A stretch of DNA of 64,000 bases from Methylorubrum rhodesianum (GTDB taxonomy: Bacteria; Pseudomonadota; Alphaproteobacteria; Rhizobiales; Beijerinckiaceae): assembly GCF_014199985.1 (NCBI RefSeq), contig NZ_JACHOS010000016.1:83190-147189 (forward strand), given 5' to 3'. The notes beneath the pieces were generated by a model that ran no database searches, had not been told where the DNA came from, and saw only the letters and a list, made by a program, of their open reading frames with translations. Positions 17,381-26,037 of the stretch are shown one piece after another (position 1 is the first letter of the stretch; each line of letters starts with the position of its first letter). Made by a program: the position numbers and the translations under genes.

Positions 17381-17869
17381 ATGGCCGACGAGACGTTACG
17401 CGGCCTGCGTCTGGCCTACACCCACACGCTTCTGCTGTCCGGGCGTCAGTGGCGCCGCCTCGCCAATGCGGCGACGGAGGCGCATGGCATCTCCGAAGCG
17501 AAGGCGCTGCCGCTGGTTCTGATCGGGCGGCTGGGGGGCGAGCCGCGCCAGAACGCCCTGGCGGAGGCGGTGGGCATCGAGGGACCGTCGCTGGTCCGCC
17601 TCCTCGACCAGTTGGAGGCGGCCGGTCTCGTCCAGCGCCGGGAGGACCCGAGCGACCGACGCGCGAAGGTTCTGAGCCTGACGCCCGCCGGTGACACCGT
17701 CGTCTCCCGGATCGAGGCCGATCTCGACCGGCTCCGTGAGACCGCCTTCGCGGGCGTCAGCGCCGCCGACCTCGAGGCCGGCCTGCGGGTGTTCCGGGCC
17801 CTCCAGCGTCATGTCGGTGGCGGCGCGGAAGCCGAGGCGGACGCGGGCAGTCGGGAGCGAGCGGGATGA
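17381..17869 (+). CDS. MarR-family transcriptional regulator
   Basis: A 162-aa winged-helix regulator. Residues ~50-110 hold the DNA-binding domain (RQNALAEAVGIEGPSLVRLLDQLEAAGLVQRREDPSDRRAKVLSLTPAG), with the wing formed by DPSDRRAK. Helices at both ends would form the dimer. Its TGA overlaps the ATG of the FUSC gene (ATGA, 17866-17869), so regulator and efflux genes are translationally coupled. By analogy with other MarR-controlled efflux operons it probably represses the operon until an aromatic or phenolic ligand binds; the palindrome at 17301-17319 is a good operator candidate. Confidence 0.92.
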   Translation: MADETLRGLRLAYTHTLLLSGRQWRRLANAATEAHGISEAKALPLVLIGRLGGEPRQNALAEAVGIEGPSLVRLLDQLEAAGLVQRREDPSDRRAKVLSLTPAGDTVVSRIEADLDRLRETAFAGVSAADLEAGLRVFRALQRHVGGGAEAEADAGSRERAG

Positions 17870-19914
17870 CCGTTCCAGGCTGGCGCGACTGGGCCTTCTC
17901 GCTCAAGACCTTCGGGGCCGGCATGCTGGCCCTGTACCTCGCGTTCTGGATCGACCTGCCCAAACCCTACTGGGCGCTGGGCACCGTCTACATCACGAGC
18001 CAGGTCCTGGCCGGTGCCACCCGCTCGAAGGCGCTCTACCGGGTGCTCGGCACCCTGCTCGGGGCCGTCGTCTCGGTCGTCCTCGTGCCGAACCTCGCCA
18101 GCGCGCCGGAACTGCTGACGGTCGCGATCGCGCTCTGGGTCGCCTTCTGCCTGTACGTCTCGTTGCTCGACCGCACGCCGCGCAGCTACCTGATGATGCT
18201 CGGCGGCTACACAGCGGCCCTGATCGGGTTTCCCAGCGTGGCCGAGCCCGGCACGATGTTCGACACCGCGGTGGCCCGCACCGAGGAGATCACCCTCGGG
18301 ATCCTCTGCGCCAGCCTCGTCAACACGGTCGTGCTGCCGCAATCGGTGGCGCCCATGATCGCGAGCCGGCTCGACCTGTGGCTCAGCGGAGCGCGCGGCT
18401 GGGTAATCGAGGTTCTCGGCCGCAATCGCACGGGCGAGGACAGTCAGGCCAAGCGCCTGCGGCTCGCCGCCGAGGCGGTGGCGTTCGATGCCCTGGCGAC
18501 GCCGCTGCGCTACGACATGACCGGCGCCGAGCGCTCGGCCGACGCCATGGCGACGCTGCGCCAGCACATGCTGATGTTCCTGCCTATCGCCTCGGCGATC
18601 GCCGACCGCATCGAGGCGCTGCAGCGGGCAGGCGCGTTGCCGCAGCCCGTGCGCGGCCTCCTCGACGACATGGCGGACTGGCTCGGCACGGGAACGACCG
18701 ATCCGGCGCAGGCCCGGCGCCTCAAGGCGAGCGCGAGCGCGCTGGAGCCCGAGTTCGGAGAGCGCCCGTCCTGGAACGACCTCGTGCTCGCAAGCCTCCT
18801 GGCGCGCCTGCGCGACTTCATCGACCTGCGCCAGGACACCCGCCTGCTGCAGCGCCACGTCGCCGACGGGACGCCCCTGACGGAGACCCTCGCCTTCCGC
18901 TACACCGCAGCCGCGCGCACGATCCGTCACCGGGATCACGGCATGGCCTTCCTGTCCGGGCTCGGCGTGTTCCTCTCGATCGTGCTCACCTGCGCGATCT
19001 GGATCGCGACCGGCTGGCCCGACGGGGCCGGAGCCCCGATGATGGCGGCGGTCGGATGCAGCTTCTTCGCGGCGCAGGACGACCCGGCGCCGTTCATCGT
19101 CAGCTTCGCCAATTCCGCGATTCTCGGGGCGCTCGGAGCGGGGGCCTACCTGTTCGCCGTCCTGCCCCTCGCGACCACCTTCGAGATGCTGGCGCTGGCG
19201 CTCGCGCCCGGGCTTCTGCTCTGCGGGGTCTTCATGGCGCAGCCGAAGACGGCTCCCCTGGCGATGGGCGCCGCCGTCAACGGCTCGGCCATGATCGCCC
19301 TCCAGGGCAGCTACACCGGGGAGTTCGCGGCCTTCACCAATTCCGCGATCGCCGTCATCCTCGGGATGTGGTCGGCGGCCGTCGTCACGCGGCTCGTCCG
19401 CTCGGTCGGCGCCGGCTGGTCGGCCCGTCGCCTGCGCGCGGTCAACCGGCGCAGCCTCGCCGAGGCGGCGGAGCGGCGCGGCGCGCAGAACGGCCTCGAA
19501 CTGGCGGCCCTTATGCTCGACCGCGTCGGGCTGATCGCGCCGCGCCTCGCCGCCCTGCCGCCGGACGATGCGGAATGGACCGCCGACCTCCTCGCCGAGG
19601 TGCGCGTCGGCATCAACGTGGTCGAACTGCGCCGTGACCGGCATCGGCTCTCGGCCTCGGCGCGCGGCGCCGTCGAGGCGCTTCTCGCCGCGCTCGCGCG
19701 CCATTTCGGGAGCGGAGCGCCCGGCTCGTCCGGTCGGCCCGATCCCCTCCTCGACATCCTCGACAGGGCGCTCGACGCGGTCTCGGCCGACGCCCGGCAG
19801 GCCGCCGGGCGCGCGGCGCTGATGGGTCTCGTCGGCATCCGCCGCGGCCTGTTCCCGGAGGCGCCCCCCTACGGCGCGCGCCGCCCCGCCACCGAACCGG
19901 GTCTCGCGGCATGA
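17866..19914 (+). CDS. FUSC/AaeB-type inner-membrane efflux protein
   Basis: A 682-aa protein of the fusaric acid resistance / aromatic-acid exporter family. It has the two-block layout of the family: membrane segments within residues ~12-165, a cytoplasmic helical linker (~170-340), then a second membrane block (~355-510) and a soluble C-terminal domain. It starts within the marR stop codon and its own stop overlaps the DUF1656 start (ATGA at 19911), so all three are coupled. With the HlyD-type protein downstream it would form a tripartite exporter for aromatic carboxylates, or for antibiotics of the fusaric acid type. The actual substrate is not shown by the sequence. Confidence 0.9.
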   Translation: MTVPGWRDWAFSLKTFGAGMLALYLAFWIDLPKPYWALGTVYITSQVLAGATRSKALYRVLGTLLGAVVSVVLVPNLASAPELLTVAIALWVAFCLYVSLLDRTPRSYLMMLGGYTAALIGFPSVAEPGTMFDTAVARTEEITLGILCASLVNTVVLPQSVAPMIASRLDLWLSGARGWVIEVLGRNRTGEDSQAKRLRLAAEAVAFDALATPLRYDMTGAERSADAMATLRQHMLMFLPIASAIADRIEALQRAGALPQPVRGLLDDMADWLGTGTTDPAQARRLKASASALEPEFGERPSWNDLVLASLLARLRDFIDLRQDTRLLQRHVADGTPLTETLAFRYTAAARTIRHRDHGMAFLSGLGVFLSIVLTCAIWIATGWPDGAGAPMMAAVGCSFFAAQDDPAPFIVSFANSAILGALGAGAYLFAVLPLATTFEMLALALAPGLLLCGVFMAQPKTAPLAMGAAVNGSAMIALQGSYTGEFAAFTNSAIAVILGMWSAAVVTRLVRSVGAGWSARRLRAVNRRSLAEAAERRGAQNGLELAALMLDRVGLIAPRLAALPPDDAEWTADLLAEVRVGINVVELRRDRHRLSASARGAVEALLAALARHFGSGAPGSSGRPDPLLDILDRALDAVSADARQAAGRAALMGLVGIRRGLFPEAPPYGARRPATEPGLAA

Positions 19915-20120
19915 CGGGCGAATTCGATCTCTACGGCGTCTTCGTCCCGAGCCTCGCGGCCTGGATGCTCATCGCCTTCGCCATCAGCGTGCCGCTCCGG
20001 CGGGTCTTGGCCGGAATCGGCCTCTACCGTCTCGTCTGGCACCGGCCGCTCTTCGACCTCGCCCTCTACGTGCTCCTGCTCGGCGCGGTCGTCGCGGTGG
20101 CAGTACCGCTCACCTCGTGA
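19911..20120 (+). CDS. DUF1656 small membrane protein of the efflux operon
   Basis: A 69-aa protein with two hydrophobic helices (residues ~10-29 and 44-66), typical of DUF1656 (AaeX-like) subunits. These are almost always found between FUSC and HlyD-type genes, as here. It begins with ATGA overlap on the FUSC stop and ends 48 bases before the adaptor. It starts GEFDLYGVFVPSLAAWMLIA, matching the family's acidic N-terminus. Probably an accessory inner-membrane subunit; its exact role is unknown. Confidence 0.88.
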   Translation: MTGEFDLYGVFVPSLAAWMLIAFAISVPLRRVLAGIGLYRLVWHRPLFDLALYVLLLGAVVAVAVPLTS

Positions 20121-20168
20121 GCGGGCGAGCCCCGCTCGCCCCGCTTCTCCCCTGTCCGGATCCCTCCC

Positions 20169-21113
20169 ATGCCCCGGTTCCTCGCCCTCGCCTTCCGTCT
20201 CCTCGTCACGCTCGGGATGGTGGCGGTCGCCGTGGTCGTGGGGCTGGCGCTGTGGGACTACTACATGGAAGCCCCGTGGACCCGGGACGGGCGCGTGCGC
20301 GCCGACGTCGTCGCCGTCGCCCCCGACGTCTCGGGCCTCGTCACCGAAGTCCTGGTCCAGGACAATCAGATCGTGAAGCGCGGCGACGTGCTGTTCCGCA
20401 TCGATCCCGATCGCTTCGCCCTCGCCCTGCGGCAGGCCGAGGCGATGGTCGCCGGCAAGCAGGCGACGATGGAGCAGGCGGCGGCCGACTACGCCCGCTA
20501 CGCGAAACTCAGCGACGCCGCCGTGTCGCAGCAGAGGGTCGAGGCGGCCCGGGCGACCGATCTGGAGGCCAAGGCCGCTTACGGGCAGGCGACCGCCGAC
20601 CGGGATCTGGCCAGGCTCAACCTCGAACGCTCCGCCGTGAAGGCCTCGGTCAACGGCCGCATCACCAACATGGAATTGCGGCCCGGCGCCTACGTCACCA
20701 CCGGCCGGGGCGTGATGGCGCTCATCGACAGCGACACGCTGCGGGTCGAGGGCTATTTCGAGGAGACCAAGCTGCCGCGCATCCATGTCGGGGACCGGGC
20801 CCGCATCCGGCTGATGGGCGAGAGCGCTACGCTGACGGGCCGCGTCGAGAGCTTCGCGGGCGGGATCGAGGACCGCGAGCGCACGGCCGGGTCCAACCTG
20901 CTCGCCAGCGTGAACCCGACCTTCGCCTGGGTGCGCCTCGCCCAGCGCATCCCGGTCCGGATCAAGCTCGACAGCGTCGCCGACGAGGTCCGGCTCGTCT
21001 CCGGCCGCACGGCGACGGTCGCCGTCGAGCCGGAGGGCGAGGCGCCGGGTTTCGACCTGTTCCGGTTCCGGCGCCGGGAGCCGGCCCCCGCCGCCCAGGA
21101 CGGGAGGCGCTGA
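20169..21113 (+). CDS. HlyD-family periplasmic adaptor of the FUSC exporter
   Basis: A 314-aa membrane fusion protein anchored by one N-terminal helix (residues ~5-29). It carries the biotinyl-lipoyl-like half motif (DVVAVAPDVSGLVTEVLVQDNQIVKRGDVLFRID), a short helical hairpin, the second half (SAVKASVNGRITNMELRPGAYV) and a beta-barrel domain. This short AaeA/EmrA-like form fits the preceding FUSC and DUF1656 genes and completes the operon. An outer-membrane channel is not encoded here. Confidence 0.92.
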   Translation: MPRFLALAFRLLVTLGMVAVAVVVGLALWDYYMEAPWTRDGRVRADVVAVAPDVSGLVTEVLVQDNQIVKRGDVLFRIDPDRFALALRQAEAMVAGKQATMEQAAADYARYAKLSDAAVSQQRVEAARATDLEAKAAYGQATADRDLARLNLERSAVKASVNGRITNMELRPGAYVTTGRGVMALIDSDTLRVEGYFEETKLPRIHVGDRARIRLMGESATLTGRVESFAGGIEDRERTAGSNLLASVNPTFAWVRLAQRIPVRIKLDSVADEVRLVSGRTATVAVEPEGEAPGFDLFRFRRREPAPAAQDGRR

Positions 21114-21164
21114 GGATCGGACGCGCCGATCAACCCGCGCTGCTCCAACCGCGCCGACCGGCCG

Positions 21165-22526
21165 CTACCGCGCGCCTGGGCCGGGGTCGCCGGGAGCGAT
21201 CCAGGGGCCTGCGGCGGCCAGCATGGTCTCCACGCCGGTGCGCAGGGTCGGATCGAGGACCGGAGCGAATTCCGGCGAATGGTTCGACGGAAGCGCGTTG
21301 AGGGTTCCGGCCCGCTCCGCCTCGGCGTAGAGCGCCGGGTCGGTGCCGCCGACGAACCAGAAGACCGAGGGCACGCTCCAGGCGCGGGCGAGCACGGTGA
21401 AATCCTCGCTCGCCGCCGCATTGCCGGCGGGCTGCACCCGCTCCGCCCCGAGGCGCCGCTTCAGGGCCTGGCTCACCGTCTGCGTGGCCGCGTCGTCGTT
21501 CACCGTCAGGGGGAATTGTCCGAGCATGGTGATGAGGGGCGGCTTCGGGGCTCCCGAGATCGCCGCCTCGCCGTCGACGACGCGCTTGACCGACGCGAGC
21601 ACCCGATCGCGCACGCGATCGTCGAAGGTGCGGATATTGAGCTGGAGTTCGGCCTGATCCGGGATGATGTTGGCGCTCGTCCCGGCCTGCATCGCGCCGA
21701 CCGTGACGACCGCCCCGTCGGTCATGGCGACCTCCCGCGAGACGATGGTCTGGAGGCGCATCACCGTCGCGGCGGCCATGACGACGGGATCGACGGTCGA
21801 TTCCGGCCCGGAGCCGTGTCCGCCGCGTCCGTACAGCGTCACCTTGAGGCTGTCACTGCGGGAGAGAACGGGGCCGCTCTTGAGGCGAACCTGACCGGCG
21901 GGAAACGGCAGAACGTGCTGCCCCAGCACCACGTCCGGCTTCGGGAAGCGCTGGACCAAGCCGTCCTCGACCATGGCCTTGGCCCCCTCGCCGATCTCCT
22001 CGCCGGGTTGGAACACGGCCATGACGGTCCCGCGCCAGCCGTCGCGATGGGCCGCCAGGATCTGTGTCGCGCCCATCAGCCAGGTCACGTGCAGGTCGTG
22101 GCCGCAGGAATGCGCGACCGGCGATGCCCGGCCGGAGGCCGGGTCGGTCCCGGTCCGGGTGCTGGCATAGGGCAGGCCGGTATTCTCCTTCATCGGCAGC
22201 GCGTCCATGTCCGCGCGCAACAGGACGGTGGGTCCGTCGCCGTTGCGCAGGAGCCCGACGACGCCCGTTCCGCCCACGCCCTCGGTAACCTCGAACCCGA
22301 GATCCTTCAGCCAGCGCGCCGCGATGCCGGCCGTGCGCCGCTCCTGCATGGAGAGTTCGGGATGGGCATGGAGATCCTCGTAGATCCCCCTCAACGTCGC
22401 GAGCTGCGCGTCGGTCGGTCCGGGCAGACTCACCGGCTCGGCCGCGGCCGGCGCCGCGCCCACGAGGGCCGACAGCACGAGGAGCACGGCTCGGGCCGGT
22501 GCGCCGCAAACATCCCGTATGACCAT
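21165..22526 (-). CDS. M20-family amidohydrolase, exported
   Basis: A 453-aa zinc amidohydrolase of the M20D (hippurate hydrolase / aminoacylase-like) type. A signal peptide (residues 1-29, ending AAAAE) predicts periplasmic location, unusual for this mostly cytoplasmic family. The body shows RADMDALP at 105-111, the metal-binding HSCGHDLH at 139-146, catalytic GEEIGEGA at 175-182, the dimerisation domain with YGRGGHGS, and the C-terminal ligand in HSPEFAP. The substrate is an N-acyl or amide bond, possibly hippurate-like conjugates or indole-acetyl amino acids. It lies 95 bases downstream of the UPF0126 gene on the same strand and may be the last gene of the glycine-riboswitch transcript. 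Confidence 0.88.
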   Translation of the reverse strand: MVIRDVCGAPARAVLLVLSALVGAAPAAAEPVSLPGPTDAQLATLRGIYEDLHAHPELSMQERRTAGIAARWLKDLGFEVTEGVGGTGVVGLLRNGDGPTVLLRADMDALPMKENTGLPYASTRTGTDPASGRASPVAHSCGHDLHVTWLMGATQILAAHRDGWRGTVMAVFQPGEEIGEGAKAMVEDGLVQRFPKPDVVLGQHVLPFPAGQVRLKSGPVLSRSDSLKVTLYGRGGHGSGPESTVDPVVMAAATVMRLQTIVSREVAMTDGAVVTVGAMQAGTSANIIPDQAELQLNIRTFDDRVRDRVLASVKRVVDGEAAISGAPKPPLITMLGQFPLTVNDDAATQTVSQALKRRLGAERVQPAGNAAASEDFTVLARAWSVPSVFWFVGGTDPALYAEAERAGTLNALPSNHSPEFAPVLDPTLRTGVETMLAAAGPWIAPGDPGPGAR

Positions 22527-22621
22527 CGTGGTCCTCCTTCAGCCGAACCGCGGGACGCCCCCTTCGACGATGCTCAGCTCCGACGGGGCCGCGCGAGCGC
22601 GGCGCGAAAGGAGCGGCCCCC

Positions 22622-23251
22622 TCAATTATAGGGAAGGCGGCTCCGGGGACGATATCGCGGCAGCGTCCAGCCCCGCCGGAGGGAGACCGCCCGCAGGAGC
22701 AGGGCGACGAGGAAGCCGGAGCCGAGCGCGAGTTCCCGCGGCGCGCCGAGCGCGGCGAGCGACACGTAGGCGACCGCACCGGCTCCCGCCGCCGAGGCAT
22801 AGATCTCCCGGCTGAGGATCACCGGACTGTCGCCTCCGAGGAGGTCGCGGATGACGCCCCCGAAGGTCGCGGTCACCACACCCATGACGACGGCCACGGC
22901 TCCGCTCGCTCCGGCCTGGATCGCCTTCTCGGCGCCGGCCACCGCGAAGAGCGCGAGGCCGAGGGCATCGAGCCGGATCAGGGCGCGGTAGCGGGATTGC
23001 GGGATGTGGGCGACGAAGAACACGGCGCAGGAGACGACCAGGCACGCGAGGAGGTAGGCGGGCCGCTGCGTCCAGAAGACGGGCGATCCGAGCAGCAGGT
23101 CGCGGAGCGTCCCGCCCCCGATCCCCGTCGCGGTGCCCAGCATCGCGAAGCCGACGAAGTCCATCTGCTTGCGGGAGGCCACGAGGGCTCCGGTGATCGT
23201 GAAGACGATCACCCCGAGCCAGTCCAGGGTTGCGGTCGCAGTCTCGAACAT
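22622..23251 (-). CDS. UPF0126 / TRIC-type membrane protein (glycine-transporter family)
   Basis: A 209-aa protein with seven hydrophobic segments built from two repeats, each with the conserved Gly-Arg-Asp element: GIGGGTLRDLLLG at ~43-55 and TFGGVIRDLLGG at ~128-139. This is the UPF0126 duplication, related to trimeric intracellular cation channels; the Pfam family has been renamed glycine transporter because of its link with glycine riboswitches. It lies 48 bases downstream of the L,D-transpeptidase gene, which follows a tandem glycine riboswitch, so glycine transport is the best guess here. Transport direction is not evident. Confidence 0.85.
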   Translation of the reverse strand: MFETATATLDWLGVIVFTITGALVASRKQMDFVGFAMLGTATGIGGGTLRDLLLGSPVFWTQRPAYLLACLVVSCAVFFVAHIPQSRYRALIRLDALGLALFAVAGAEKAIQAGASGAVAVVMGVVTATFGGVIRDLLGGDSPVILSREIYASAAGAGAVAYVSLAALGAPRELALGSGFLVALLLRAVSLRRGWTLPRYRPRSRLPYN

Positions 23252-23299
23252 CGTTCTCAGTCCAGCCGGGGATCCGGGTCGTCGGGGGTACGGAGGGGG

Positions 23300-24031
23300 C
23301 TAGCGGAAGAGCAGCACCTGGTTGTCGGCCCGGGAGGGGCCGTCCCACTCGCGCTGCACCATCACCTCGGGCTGCGAGGATTTCACGACGACCGTCGTAC
23401 CGAGCGGAACCCGGCCGTACAGGTCGTGGATGTCCTCGTTGAGGAGCCGGATGCAGCCCGAAGAATCGGTGCCGCCGACGGTCCAGGGCTCGTTGGTGCC
23501 GTGGATGCGGTACAGCGTGTCCCGCTCGCCCTGGTAGAGGTAGAGCGCGCGGCATCCGAGCGGGTTGTGGATGCCGGGCTCGACGTAGCGCGGGATGTCG
23601 GGCCGCCGCTTCAGCATGGCCGGCGTCGGGCGCCAGCCCGGCCATTTCGCCTTGCGTTTGACCACCGCGATACCCGACCACGTGAAGCCGGCCCGGCCCA
23701 CCCCGATCCCGTAGCGCAGCGCGGTCCGGTCCTCGCGGACGAGGAAGAGGAAGCGCTCGTGCGTGTCGACGACCAGCGTCCCTGCGCGCTCGGGGCCGTC
23801 GTAATCCACGATCTGCCTGCGGAACTCCGCCGGAACGAGGGTCAGGTCGACCATCGGCACGTTGAAGGGTTCATCCGGGATCTCGCCGATGAACCACGCG
23901 TCGCGGTTCGCGGCCCGCTCGACGGGATCCGGCGCCTTCGGGACCGGCTCGGACTCCCAGAAGAAGGCCTGCGCGCGGGCCGGCGCGAGACAGGCGGCGG
24001 CGAGGAGAAGAGAGCGGCGGGTGGCCAGCAT
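23300..24031 (-). CDS. L,D-transpeptidase (YkuD domain), exported
   Basis: A 243-aa periplasmic enzyme that makes 3-3 peptidoglycan cross-links or attaches proteins to the wall. It has a signal peptide (RRSLLLAAACLAPARA, residues 5-20) and the YkuD catalytic signature HGTN at 177-180 with SSGCIRLLNED at 190-200 (nucleophile Cys193). The substrate-contact segment IHNPLGCRALYLY precedes it. The ATG at 24031 gives an immediate signal peptide, so the longer reading upstream is rejected. The gene follows a tandem glycine riboswitch by about 285 bases. Excess glycine disturbs peptidoglycan stem peptides, so riboswitch control of a cross-linking enzyme is plausible, but it is an inference. Confidence 0.92.
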   Translation of the reverse strand: MLATRRSLLLAAACLAPARAQAFFWESEPVPKAPDPVERAANRDAWFIGEIPDEPFNVPMVDLTLVPAEFRRQIVDYDGPERAGTLVVDTHERFLFLVREDRTALRYGIGVGRAGFTWSGIAVVKRKAKWPGWRPTPAMLKRRPDIPRYVEPGIHNPLGCRALYLYQGERDTLYRIHGTNEPWTVGGTDSSGCIRLLNEDIHDLYGRVPLGTTVVVKSSQPEVMVQREWDGPSRADNQVLLFR

Positions 24032-24207
24032 CGTCGTGGCTCCAGTTGATGGTTCGATGGTCCGCGCATCGCCGGGGCCTGTCCGACCAGGCCGAGGGAC
24101 GATGTCCGGGCAGGCGTCAGGATCCAGGCTCGAAGGACGAGCCTGCCGGTCGAGCGGATCGCGAGGGGCAGGAGAGGCCGGCTGGGCGGCGGGGCGTGCC
24201 AACCTGA

Positions 24208-24225
24208 GTGGGCCCGAGGGCCCAC
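24208..24225 (-). promoter_or_regulatory. Strong hairpin between glycine riboswitch and L,D-transpeptidase
   Basis: Perfect inverted repeat GTGGGCCC / GGGCCCAC separated by two bases, in the leader between the riboswitch and the gene. Next to it (24226-24247) lie two copies of GAGTGGCCCGT plus a partial third. It could be part of the expression platform. There is no T tract, so a classic intrinsic terminator is not supported. Confidence 0.4.
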
Positions 24226-24315
24226 GAGTGGCCCGTGAGTGGCCCGTGAGTGGTCTATGGGTCTGTCATCGCGCAGGCCTCCGGGGTCGCTCCGCACGCG
24301 CCTTGCTTGCGGGCC

Positions 24316-24498
24316 CCCTCTGTCATCGGCCTGAGAGTTTCGCCCGGCCCCGGACGGGGTCGCGACTTACACCATCGGCGGGAGCGGACGCTCCGCTTTC
24401 CAGAGTGTTGAACGACGAGCGGTCCGGGTGCCTGAGAGTTTCCGGGGCGGTTGCTCCTTCGGCGGCCGGTTCGCACCGGCTCTCTCCCGCTCGTCGCT
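24316..24498 (-). promoter_or_regulatory. Tandem glycine riboswitch
   Basis: On the minus strand the first aptamer (about 24498-24413) shows GGGAGAGAG, the core GCCGAAGGAGCAA, the hallmark GAAACTCTCAGG and GGACCGCTCG, with a P1 stem formed by GACGAGCGG and CCGCTCGTC. The second aptamer (about 24405-24318) has P1 CTCTG / CAGAG, core GCCGATGGTGTAAG and a second GAAACTCTCAGG followed by CCGATGACAGAGG. Two linked aptamers with these cores are diagnostic of the cooperative glycine riboswitch. The next gene on this strand is an L,D-transpeptidase, then the UPF0126 glycine-transporter-family gene, not gcvT. Upstream of the first aptamer a promoter must lie beyond 24500. Confidence 0.92.
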
Positions 24499-24781
24499 GA
24501 CTTGGCGGTTCTATCGCGGAAATTCGGGCTTGGCCAGAAAATTAGTTAGCTTGCGATCTATTTAGTGCGATGGGACACATGATCGGGCGCCGGGCGGCCT
24601 GCGCCCCGGCCGATGCCGCTGCCGGACAGAAGGGGGGTGGCGCTCGGTCACGGCCCGAGGGGCCGCCCTTCGGAACCTTCGCCCCGGGTCACGGGCTATC
24701 CGGATGGGGCACGGGTGCGCAGCCTCGCGTCGGCCGGACGGGCTGCGGCCGCGAGACTCGGCGGAGCGTGGAGCGGCACGG
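24499..24781. other. Intergenic region between riboswitch and cheB
   Basis: Contains the promoter of the riboswitch transcript (AT-richer patch around 24510-24565) and the leader of the plus-strand cheB gene. No gene recognised. Confidence 0.45.
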
Positions 24782-25810
24782 TTGGACAATCGTGACATCA
24801 TCGTCATCGGCGGCTCCTCCGGTGCCACCGCTCCGCTGAAGACGATCCTCGGCGCCCTGCCGCAGGATCTGTCGGCGGCGGTCTTCATCGTGCTGCACAT
24901 CCCCGCGCGCAGCCTCGGCCTGCTGGCGACCGTCACCTCGGCGGTCGCCCACCTTCCGGTCCACGCCGCCGCCGACGGCATGGCGATCCGCACCGGCAAC
25001 ATCTATCTCGGCGTTCCCGATCATCACCTTATCCTCGACGAGGGCCGGATCAGGCTCGGGCGCGGCCCGCGCGAGAACATGGCCCGGCCCTCGATCGACC
25101 CGCTGTTCCGCTCGGCGGCCGCGGCCTACGGCCCTCGGGTGATCGGGGTGCTTCTGAGCGGACTGCTCAACGACGGCGCGTCGGGCCTCGAAGCGATCAA
25201 GCGCTGCGGCGGCCTCACGCTCGTGCAGGATCCCGCCGATGCGATCGCCGACGAGATGCCGCGCAGCGCCCTCTCGGTCACGGAGGTCGATCTCACCCTG
25301 TCCGCGGCCCGCATCGGCGACGTCCTCTCGGACCTCGTGCGCGACGCCCCCGGCCCGCGCCTGCCCGTTCCGCCGGACATCCGGCTCGAGGTCGATATCG
25401 CCGCGGGAGAACGGATCGACAGCGACGTCCTGCGCCAACTCGCCAACCCCTCGGCGATGTCCTGTCCGCATTGCGGCGGCGTCCTCTCGGAGGTGCGCGG
25501 CGGCAAGCCGCTCCGCTTCCGCTGCCAGGTCGGCCACGGCTACACCGCCGAGGCGGTGGCCAAGGAGCAGGAGGGATCCATCGACGAGGCCCTGCGCGTG
25601 GCCCTGCGCATCATCGAGGAGCGGGCCGAACTCGTCCGGCGCATGGCCAGCGATGGACGCAAGGCCGGGCGTTCGGCCGTCAGCGAGATGTACGAGGAGC
25701 GCGCGGCCGAGTACCGGCAATACGCTGACGTGATCCGTCGTGCCGTCCTCCAGACCCTGCCGTCCCCCGAGCCGACGGACAGTGGGAGCGAGAGCGAACA
25801 GGAGGAATAG
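24782..25810 (+). CDS. cheB: CheB-type methylesterase without receiver domain
   Basis: A 342-aa protein whose N-terminal ~190 residues form a CheB methylesterase domain: Ser in GGSSGA near residue 12, His in VLHIPARS, Asp in LLSGLLNDGASG. The usual N-terminal phosphorylation-receiver is missing. The C-terminal part has a Cys pair (CPHCGG), a further Cys-His (RCQVGHGY) and a helical tail, a small zinc-ribbon-like addition seen in non-chemotaxis CheB proteins. No ATG fits; the TTG at 24782 (LDNRDII) directly before the first beta-strand is the likely start. No chemoreceptor or CheA lies in the window, and the next gene is a CheB-CheR-kinase fusion, so both probably act in a stress or signalling pathway. 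Confidence 0.85.
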   Translation: MDNRDIIVIGGSSGATAPLKTILGALPQDLSAAVFIVLHIPARSLGLLATVTSAVAHLPVHAAADGMAIRTGNIYLGVPDHHLILDEGRIRLGRGPRENMARPSIDPLFRSAAAAYGPRVIGVLLSGLLNDGASGLEAIKRCGGLTLVQDPADAIADEMPRSALSVTEVDLTLSAARIGDVLSDLVRDAPGPRLPVPPDIRLEVDIAAGERIDSDVLRQLANPSAMSCPHCGGVLSEVRGGKPLRFRCQVGHGYTAEAVAKEQEGSIDEALRVALRIIEERAELVRRMASDGRKAGRSAVSEMYEERAAEYRQYADVIRRAVLQTLPSPEPTDSGSESEQEE

Positions 25811-25841
25811 CCCGTGCGCTTCTCCGATTTGGCTCCGCACC

Positions 25842-25857
25842 CGCCCGTGTGCGGGCG
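25842..25857 (+). terminator. Hairpin after cheB
   Basis: Perfect 6-bp stem CGCCCG / CGGGCG with a TGTG loop, 31 bases after the cheB stop. No T tract follows, so it is only a weak terminator candidate. Confidence 0.25.
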
Positions 25858-26037
25858 AGTCGGTTCGCGATGGGCCGCCGCGGACTTCGCTCGGTGCGAA
25901 GGGAACGCAGGCGTGCGGATCCGGCATTCTTCGGCAAACCGCTGCACCGGTCGGTTTGAGACTGGTCAGGGCCCTTCGCGCGATCCTACAGGCAGGATCA
26001 GAACGGGCGCACGGATGCGCTGCGGCTGGAGGCGGGG

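Noticed and set aside
24226..24257. Short GAGTGGCCCGT repeats considered as a CRISPR fragment
   Set aside because: Units are directly adjacent with no spacers and too short; no cas genes in the window.
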